NCBI GenBank assembly: GCA_944470555.2
Contig: OX104127.1
Location: 41,281,934-41,345,933, forward strand
Length of the DNA: 64,000 nt
Reading direction: 5' to 3'
Origin: Heterobilharzia americana
Lineage: Eukaryota; Platyhelminthes; Trematoda; Strigeidida; Schistosomatidae
The notes beneath the pieces were generated by a model. That model worked only from the letters and a program-made list of their open reading frames with translations. It had not been told where the DNA came from and did not search any database. Positions 50,801 through 60,800 of this stretch are shown here, one piece after another; the stretch's first letter is position 1; each line of letters starts with the position of its first letter. A program made the position numbers and the translations under genes.

Positions 50801-53800
50801 TAAGTAGCGATTCGAATGGATAGGTTTCCTATAGACACTAGCCTCTGAATTTCCTTCTTGTGTTCGTCTAATCTTGCAATCCAACATTGCTAGCTCACCT
50901 TCACTTTCTAAATCACAAGTAACTTCGATTGCATTCACTACAAAATTTATATGTGCCAAGAACCTATCGATATGTTCTTATTTCATTACTGTAAACGTAT
51001 CATCTACATATCGTAACCATATCTTTGGAATAGGACTAAATGTTTGAATGGCTATCTGTTCCCAACTATCCATAAATATATCTGTGACGGTAACCGAATC
51101 TTTGTTTATCGAACCAACACCAAATATATGCATTCGAAATGATTCTTCACCTATCCAAGATATATGGAAAGTTCTACTAGCCTTGTCATCACAGAGAAGG
51201 AGAGCAAGTTAGGAATATATAAAGTCTGTCTCGAAGTTACCTGATATGAATATGAACAATGAATTGCATCCCAAAACGTTATCCAGTAAATGCTACTGTT
51301 TCACTGTGTGATATTTCTAATAAACAAACTAAAATGGAATTACAATCGACCACAGGGCCCAAGTTTGACTCTTGTATTGATAAAAACTTCGACATTTATC
51401 AGAATGAGTAGGTTTCCCTTTAAATTCTAATTCTAAATTCCCGCTTCTGATGTCCTCTGGATAACACGACAGTCCAGCAAATTCAAACTTCCTATATTCG
51501 ATTTGGTTTCATTTGTTAATTTTTAATTAGACTTCAAAATCGGGTTTAAGTCTTCCAAAAACTTTTTATATTCTACTATTTCAATGATGAAAAAGATATC
51601 ATCTACATATCTATACCAAAGTTTAGGTTAACAATGAAAACTACTTAATACTTTCTCTTAGATCATCTGGTAGCCTATGTGAACCTTGGGTTACCAAAAT
51701 GTCCCACAGAACATATATGTCGAATTCTTTGCTTTCAATTTGTTTTATTCATTCAACTACATCTTTGAAACGTGTTATAAACTGTTGCACAGTTTTAAAA
51801 TATCTTCACTAAACCATTTCTCGAGTACATAACAAAACGAAGAAAAAATATGAAGTTCAGTGGGAATGAACTTTTCATTGTACAAAAATTCATCATATTT
51901 CTACGCCTCAGACATGATCAGCTTGAATAGTCAATTCTTGTATTGGTTGAATAAATCATCACCATGAAACCTACCTTCGATTGTCTATACACCCTTCATT
52001 CTACATAGGAAGTTAATCCAACATCAGCTGACTGTTCAACATTATTGTCTTTATTATTGTTGTTATCAACATCACTTGGATGCAGTAATCATTTCGTTTG
52101 AATATATTCTTCTGATAGTGAACTCGTGTTGCGAATTCTATACTGTACAAAAAAGCGATTATTATCATTATTATTATTAATGCCTTTATATGTGTAAAGT
52201 AGAAACAATTGGAAATGTTGGAGAGCCCATTGTAATGCTGTTTGTTTGACAGTATAATTTATCTATAAATATAAAGTATATTGATTCTAAACATAATATT
52301 AAGTATTTCATAATGTCTCCTTTTGACAATCGATATCCAATTAATAATAATTGATGGTTATCAAGTACATCTTTTACAATGTTAAGTGTATCATGTATAG
52401 AAATATTGGTAAAACGAGAAATCACGTCAAAACTTGTCATAATTTCATCTGTCGTATTATCCATTAGTTTATTTTTGAATTCTTCGGCGTTTCTAATATT
52501 TAAAGTAATTATTATTATTATCATATTATTTGTCCCTTTAGTTCTTAGTGGAACATAACGATTCAGTAGCACGTCTCCACTACACTCTGTTCTCTGCAAA
52601 CTTTTGTACCTGGCTCCACGACAGCCCACAAGCTCTCATTTCTTCCTCGCACTATCTCCTCCAAGTCACCCTCGGGTGCTCAACTCGCCGTCCCCCATCT
52701 GGGTTCCACTTGAGGGCCTGGCCTGGAGCGTGATGTCCCTAGTCGGCCTTCTCAGTGTATGCCCAATCCAATCCATCTCCACTTCCTTCCACTGCATATT
52801 TGTTGAGTGATAGGTTCTTAGTTGGTTTGTTGACAGCCAGCCAGAGTTCCTTGTTGTTTATCCTTATTATTCTGGCCATCTGATCTTCAGTAACGAGCTA
52901 GCGTAGGCAGTTGTTGATGCACGTCTATAGTTTGTTGGGAATCCCTTTCGTAACGCGCCAAGTCTCTCAACCATCACACAGAAGCACTGACTTGACGTTG
53001 GTATTGAAAATCCGAATGTTGTTCCACATGCTGAGTGCAGAGGATCTCCACACTGGTTTCAGGTTAATGAACGCGTGTCTTGCTTTTCCGATCCTGGCTA
53101 TCTTTGACGTCTTCGTCTGTGTCGCCTGTAGTTAAAACAGTGCTGCCTAGGTAGGTGTAGATGAAAGAGGCTATCTCCTTTAAGTTTCTCCCTTTGATGG
53201 TGATTTGAGCTTGTTGTTGGTGGTGTTGGTTGTATATCTTCATCACCTCTGTCTTCTCTACGTTCACATGAAGGAAGTCCCGTCTTCGCTGTCTCGCCTC
53301 TTCTGTCAACTTGTTGGATTTCGCCTGTAGATTTTCAAGTTTGTGTGTCATTAGACACAAGTCATCGGCGAAATCCAAATCTTCTTCCGGGGTCTTTTCA
53401 TCGGTCCAGCCAGTGTATCCCGCTCTTCTCGATCCTCACTGTTTGTTACACGATCCAGTCCACTACAATCAAGAATATCATGGTTGATAGTAGGCAGCCT
53501 TGTCTTACTCCTTCCTGTCTTCACTTCAAAGGCATCGCATCGCTGAGCTTCCCATTGTGAATTACTTGGCATGTGGCGTCTTCATATGGTTGTTGAATGA
53601 GGCTGATAAGGGTTTGTAGTATTCCGTAGTGTTGAAGCAACAGCTGCCAAATTACTTGTCGGTCGACGCTGTCAAAGTAGTATCATAGTAAAATGGTTTC
53701 AATAGTTTTGATAAATACTATGTGTTATTGAATTGATGAAGTCCACAATTGGGGTCTGAGCGAAACATCCTTGTTTATGTATTTTAGGTCTCCCGTAAAA

Positions 53801-54292
53801 TCTTGTGGCTGAAATTGGTTTTTTAGGGTTAACGAAAATCACAATGTATTTCCCAGTTTTGGTTTTCATTTTATTTAATGTACTAGAGATCTTACTTATT
53901 AATAATGGTTTATATGGATGTGAATTAACATGTTCCAATGCCTTTTTTCAATAATCTTCTCTATTTAGAATAGTTGTGACATTACATTTGTCAGCTCTAT
54001 TTATCATAATTGATTTGTCAGATTTCGAAGCTTTCAAAGCATAACGTTCTTACTTTATGAGATTTAACGTACCTGGTTTCTGATTTGTAATGATACTTCC
54101 GAGTTTTTGTCGTACTATATCAACTTCTTCCTTTAGTAACAGCTATATAGATGATTGTATGACGGAAGGCAGCGCTATCGCTTCTATACGTTTTTTCACC
54201 AGATTGGAATTCAATTCTTTCTTTAGCAGTGTCATTTTTTTTCTCCTTTGGTCAAAGCTATCTAAGGATGTATAAACAACTGAGTTTTCACC

Positions 54293-54338
<46 letters not shown>

Positions 54339-54820
54339 ATTATTCGGTTAGAGTAAATAAACTTTCAATCCCATCGTCTTCTTCTGGTGTCAACTGAATA
54401 TCAAGTTGAGAAGTCATTGTTGTATCGTTAATCGTATCATCTCACAGCATTGTATCGTTTGTTATCTATAACGTGGATCATAACACATTTCATTATGTGA
54501 CATTATATATGCACTGAGAATCTACTTATTTTCAAAATATTAAACAAACATCTATTCGGAAATTCGATTACCTGATGAATTCAAGCAAATTAAATTCAGA
54601 TAAGGCAAATAACTTAACAGATACAAAACTGGTATGTAATTTGTCAAATAGACAACTGAATGATAATGAAATGTGTTATGATCCACGTTATAGATAACAA
54701 ACGATACAATGCTGTGAGATGATACGATTAACGATACAACAATGACTTCTCAACTCGATATTCAGTTGACACCAGAAGAAGACGATGGGATTGAAAGTTT
54801 ATTTACTCTAACCGAATAAT

Positions 54821-54875
<55 letters not shown>

Positions 54876-57800
54876 GGTGAAAACTCAGTTGTTTATACAT
54901 CCTTAGATAGCTTTGACCAAAGGATAAAAAATATGACACTGCTAAAGAAAGAATTGAATTCCAATCTGGTGAAAAAACGTATAGAAACGATAGTGCTGTC
55001 TTCCGTCATCATCTATATCGCTGACAGGAGAACTTGATTCTAAGATTGACGGCAAAGTCTTTTCTGTTTATGGATCTTGATAGTCTCTTTCGAAGTATAT
55101 TTGACATATTATCTTCCTGAAAATCTCGACGCCCAACAATAAAATCGTTTTCGAAGTAGTATGCACGTGTTCCATGCATTCAAGAAAGAACTGAGTGAAC
55201 TATTCTCATTGTCGTCACATATTAAGCGATGGATCTGTTCAGCAATAAGTGTGTCACTCAGCAATGGTGTACACATTTGTACACTAAGTTATAAACCATA
55301 TGTTTTGTATCATCTACTGGCACTGTGGATCTATTTGAACTGGTGTAGGTAGAGTGATGTAAACCTTATAACTTGATAATCATGAATTGTGTGTCTAAAC
55401 GAACTTCCTTAAGACTTTGGTCACTCAGATTTGATAGACGATGGGTTGCAAACGTTAGTGGTGATTTTATAATGAAGCTGTCGTTCTCATGTTGTACAGT
55501 ATCACAAGTACAAAGTTGTTATTTTTTACTAACTTGTGAATGACATATGACGTAATTATTTCTATTTTGTAATCACTTTTTTATTTCCCTATAAGGTAAC
55601 TTTCCTTTATGATGCAATTTGTAATATTTACCTTTGACCAGAAATTATTCAGTAATGTTCTATTCCTTTTACTATATAATACTCATGAATGTATAGCTAG
55701 TAGAATTATTTCGTCGAACAGAGAAATTTTTCTTCGCTATAATCGTGTTTTTTTTCTATGTTCAAATGGAATTGTTTCGATGTTTAATAACTAAACGCTA
55801 TAATTATTTGTTTTAACACTCGCTTAATCTTTTTCCACTTTAGGTTGTAGTCTGCCTTATTCTAACAATCATCTTTGCATTGATTCTATACATGCTGTTT
55901 CTTCTACTTCTTGAACCACTCTTGTCTACAAGGCGTTTATCGCATAAAACTATGGTTAATATTAATACATGTTCAGAATCTCATCAGATAAATTCAACTA
56001 CTGACGAAAATAATATTTGTAAGGCAGGTGATGTAAGATCAAGAGGCAACTGGGCTACTATGAATAATATTCCTGCTAGTAGTAGCAGTGGCAATATTGG
56101 CAGTAGTAATAATTCATCATTTTCTTCAAAAGCATTCGATAAAGCAGTTATTTGGAATAGATCTCGATTGAATACTGAACAACTCGTCGATTCCAACTTG
56201 AAAATAATTAGTAAGTTTCAAGACTGTTGGTTTCACCTATCGTATTATCTGCATTTACTTCTTATTTTTCATGATTTTATCTGTAATACCAATTGGCTAT
56301 TTGTTTCACGTTGAAAAGATCCGTTGGCACATAATTTTAATAACTCAGATTGCAAAATATTGCTCAGTTTTCAAGCAAATGATATGACTCATAGAAAGTC
56401 AATAAGTGGTCCCTGGTTCGAATCCGGCCGTGGTCTAAATTTTCACTTCAATCATTACCCAGTATCGAATTAATAAGTGATAGACGTTAACAAAAAACAA
56501 ATATCGTTGTACATTTAAGCGATAATTATAATCCAAATGAAGCAGCTATGAATTAGACGAATGAATGGGATGAAATGCTCTCAGCAGCCTTGTGCACATT
56601 CGAACATCAGTCAATGAGAAACACCTAATGTATAAGGGTTAATGATACTACCTGGCTACTGAAACCTTGATAATTGAAAGCGGAGCTGTAGTTCATCGGT
56701 TTAGGAAGATGACTTTCAAACAATAGGCCAAGGGTTCGCATCTCACTCCACCTGCGGTAATTTGGGAGGCCAGGTAGTATCGTCAGCCTTCACACACTAG
56801 GTGTGGTTAATTGCCTAGTGCATGAATGTTCACGAAGTGGCTGAGTGAGCTTCGTTCTTCGGTGGTTGAAGCTGTATTCGAACCCGTAGTCCATTGGTTA
56901 AAAGTCAACTTCCTAAAGCAATGAGCCACACTTCCATAGAATCACATGACCTTTGTAGAAAACTAATATCATGATCAAGATTTGGAATCGGGCAACTTCT
57001 ACCCCTTTATACACTGAATATTTCTTTGACAGAATAAATGATAGAATTGTTACTTGCACCATCCCATTGTTATTCAACGGCTTAGTGAATAAAGCTTTGG
57101 CGTTTGGAGCTATTGGTACCGGGTTTGGGTCTTAGTGGGAAGAGTATCGCTCACTGGGATACACATGCACCCAGCTGATGAGTTCGGAGCAGGATGAAAC
57201 GCACTTCCACTGCTAGCCGCTACCCATAATTAATGAACGATGGAAAGTTAGAAGATCGAACGGAAATGTTTTAGGGTCGTATATTCAGAAGGGAAAAAAC
57301 AAAACAAGTGATTCTCTATAAATAATCACAGTTATTCTTTATGCCATCTATTAGCGAACATGTTTAACAGATCGTTTTCAGAAAACACCATACCAGCTGC
57401 CTGGAAAGATACTAAGATGGTTGTCATCCCTAAATCAGAGACTCCAGGTGCATATACGTAATTCCGTCCGTTTGCAGTTACTTCACTCTTGAAAATAGTG
57501 GGGCAGTTAATAATATCTGCGCTTGAACCCTCACTGAATTCTTTCGGAGACCCTAATCAATTGGCATATAAAAGCAGAAGAAGTACTTTGGATGCCACCA
57601 CTCTCTTATATCACAATATTGCCATGTATGTTCGATGTGACTTTTTATACTATACTTCAGCATTTTGTTCTATCCCAAGACCTCTTTTGCTGGACAAGCT
57701 AAATGGGACTAATAGAGTCCTGGAGAATAAGCTGAACGCGGTCCTATTTCTCTGATAAGAAACAACATACCGTTCACAGACGGAAGCGCTCCACCTCATT

Positions 57801-60800
57801 TCTTACTGTGACCGGTGTTCAGCAAGGAGTTATCCTTTCCCCCTGTCTTTTCCCCTTTCTTCTGCATGACTTACTATCTTCAGTTAGTATCAATCTCATC
57901 AGATATGCTGATGACCTAACGGTTTTCATATCTGTCTCTTCTTCATCAGATTGTTCCCAACTGAATGATTTCCTATTGACTGTTAGACGATGATCCGTCC
58001 ATGAATGGTCTTATGCTTAATTCTTCGAAATGTCAGACGATAAACTTTAGTTTTAGACGTGAACATAACCTGTGTAAACTGCTTAGGTCTCATGATTCCT
58101 GTTCTATTGATAGTGTGCATTAGAGAATGTTACAAGTGTTATTTATCTCAGCGTATATTTTTCTTGCAACCTTTCTTCGTGCTCCCATTTCTTACTAATT
58201 TCTATATTAGGAAGCTGAGAGTATCTGGCATAACTCAGCCTCTCCTCTTGTGTTTTATAAACTTTGGCATCTTGCCTCTTCTCCTCCATTAATCCCTCTC
58301 TGTGCAACTAAACTCACCTCAGATAGTCCTACCAACAGTGGAATTTTTTATATATTTTAGACTTAATAACAACAATGAAATAATACAACTCAGCAACCAT
58401 ATGCAGATTTTAATTGTACTAGACTACCAGTCACATCTGCTGATCACCTAAACGTAGAGTAAGGATAAATACGACTTTAACCCACAACCTAGTGATTGAA
58501 ATTTGAATATTACCCAAGTCAGAAAGCCGCAATTCATAAATATCTCACTTTCAATGGATACACTTTGTTCTAAATCTTAATGCATAAAATGACTGTGTTA
58601 TATCTAAATACCAATTTCAGTAATTTACACATCGCCATAGTTTATTCAGAAAAAGGATAATTTGAGCAGAAAATTGTTTTTATTAACTTCTTCTTTAGGT
58701 CCCACACTTACAAAACTATGAGAAAAAATGAATCACATTAGTCAATACATTGATTGGTCACTGGAGGGTAACCAACATCATGTTGTCTGGTCCTAATTGC
58801 TGACCGAATTCTATCGATCATTTCGCAATGTGGCCACCAGAATAGGCAGCTCAGCATTACGATTCACTTTGGTGGATGTTAGTTGAATGGAGGTGATGCT
58901 GAGCTGCCTATTCTAGTGGCCACATTGCAAAATGATCGATAGAATTCGGTCAGCATTTAGGGCTAGACAACATGAAGTTGGTTACCCTCTAGTGACTGAT
59001 CGATGTATCTAATTCAGTCCTACCGAAAGTCTGTTGTAGCCCGAATAGCTCAATGGTAACGTCGATGACTACAACACTAATTGATGCGGGTTCGAATCTC
59101 ACGTGGGACTTCAGTTACATTGGGGTTTCAGATACACCTTACTGATGAGTGCCATCAAGCACGAAACCTAGGCAGGGTTTCCTGCCGATTGCCTCCATCC
59201 AACCGACAATAGTCATTATAATGTAGAACTATTTAAATATTGAAACAGTCAGTGTTATACTCGGTGAGTGGAGATCAAATCATATACGATTTAGGTTTAT
59301 ATCAAATGGAACATCAGTCAGTCTGGTGCGTTAGTTGTGCAAATGAGATTAATATGTATTTTTGACATGGATTGGAATTTTTTTAATCTAGGAGTAGTAT
59401 TCACCATGGACTGACATCAGTTGGGGAACCACTGAAAGTCTGGGAGCACTGGACAGCTGTTAGTCCTAGTATGGGACTCCTCAACAGTACGCACCCACAA
59501 CCCGGCTAGGGATGGAACTCGGAACCTTCAGGTTTCACGGTGAACGCGTTAACCACTCAGGCACTGGAAACCGACCCAGTGGCTGAATGGTTAACACATT
59601 CGCCGTGAAACCTGAAGGTTCTGACTTCGATCCCTGGTCGGATCGTGGGTGCGTACTGCTGAGAAGTCCCATACTAGGACGAAACAGCTGTCCAGTGCTC
59701 CCAGACTTTCAATGGTTCCCCAACTGATGTCAGTCCATGATGAATACTACTTCGAAATTAATATGAACAGAACAATCACAATATTCAAGTGGGGTGAAAA
59801 TCATGTGAATACAATAACGAAATAACAAATGTGACATGTTACGTAAAAGTTAAAAATGCGTATTGGTAATGGTATCGATAAACAAGAGCATAAAACTTAA
59901 TAACATAAGAAAATGGATGTTTATCACTAAAGTGTGTGTGTGTGAGAGAGAGAGAAAGAGATAAAGTAAAAGAATATGATGAGATCCAAGGTTAAAAAGG
60001 TGAGATATGTGGCCGAAAAGTTTAAAAAGAACGTGTTGACCCTATTGTGGGCCAAAATAGCTAGAGCAGGTGTACATATTTCTTTCGAACATACAGGTCA
60101 GGTTTTCATGTGTTGATTCCTATGGCTTCGACTATAGGTAATAAACGCAGTCTTGCTCCTTCGGAGAGGTTGCATGGAACACAATATATCCCGGAAAGGC
60201 ATGATCTACCTTAATCTGATGTTTGGTATTTACTAGATGCGAGAGGATTGTTCCGTTGGTCAGCTTTGTCATTCTTTTACTAAGCAACCTGGTACATGTT
60301 CACGAGCGCACATGGATAGAGCCTTTTGAGTACGGCCTATGTGACTAGCTCAACAGGAGCAGTTCAACTCATAAATGCGTCATAAAGTGGCCATCATTCA
60401 TAAACTATCCTTGGTTCGCTATTTCAATTATGGTTTAGTTGAGAAGTTGACGAAATGTTTCACTGCAGTGAGTGTCCTTTCGATAGATCTGCTCATTTGG
60501 TGTGTCAATATATCACAGGCGATTTCATCTATGAAACTTAGTCTTAGCAAAGTTTCTCTTCTGTATAATCTCTCTAGGCCTCAATGTGTAATTATTTATG
60601 AAGTTTCCTAGACAACAACCATTTTGCTGAAATGTTGTCTGTCTTCAGCTTATCCGTTTCTTCCATATAAAACCATCAGTACATATATTTTATATTTTAT
60701 AACTGAGGCATTTGACTAGATTTCTTTTATATTGTGGTGTCGTGGACCTATGAAAATGAATAAACTGACCAGTTCATGTATTCCTTCTAAAAATATTCCT

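Noticed and set aside
59038..59110. functional tRNA gene
   Set aside because: A and B boxes are present but the acceptor and anticodon stems do not pair well and a SINE body with a hammerhead follows, so it is a SINE head.
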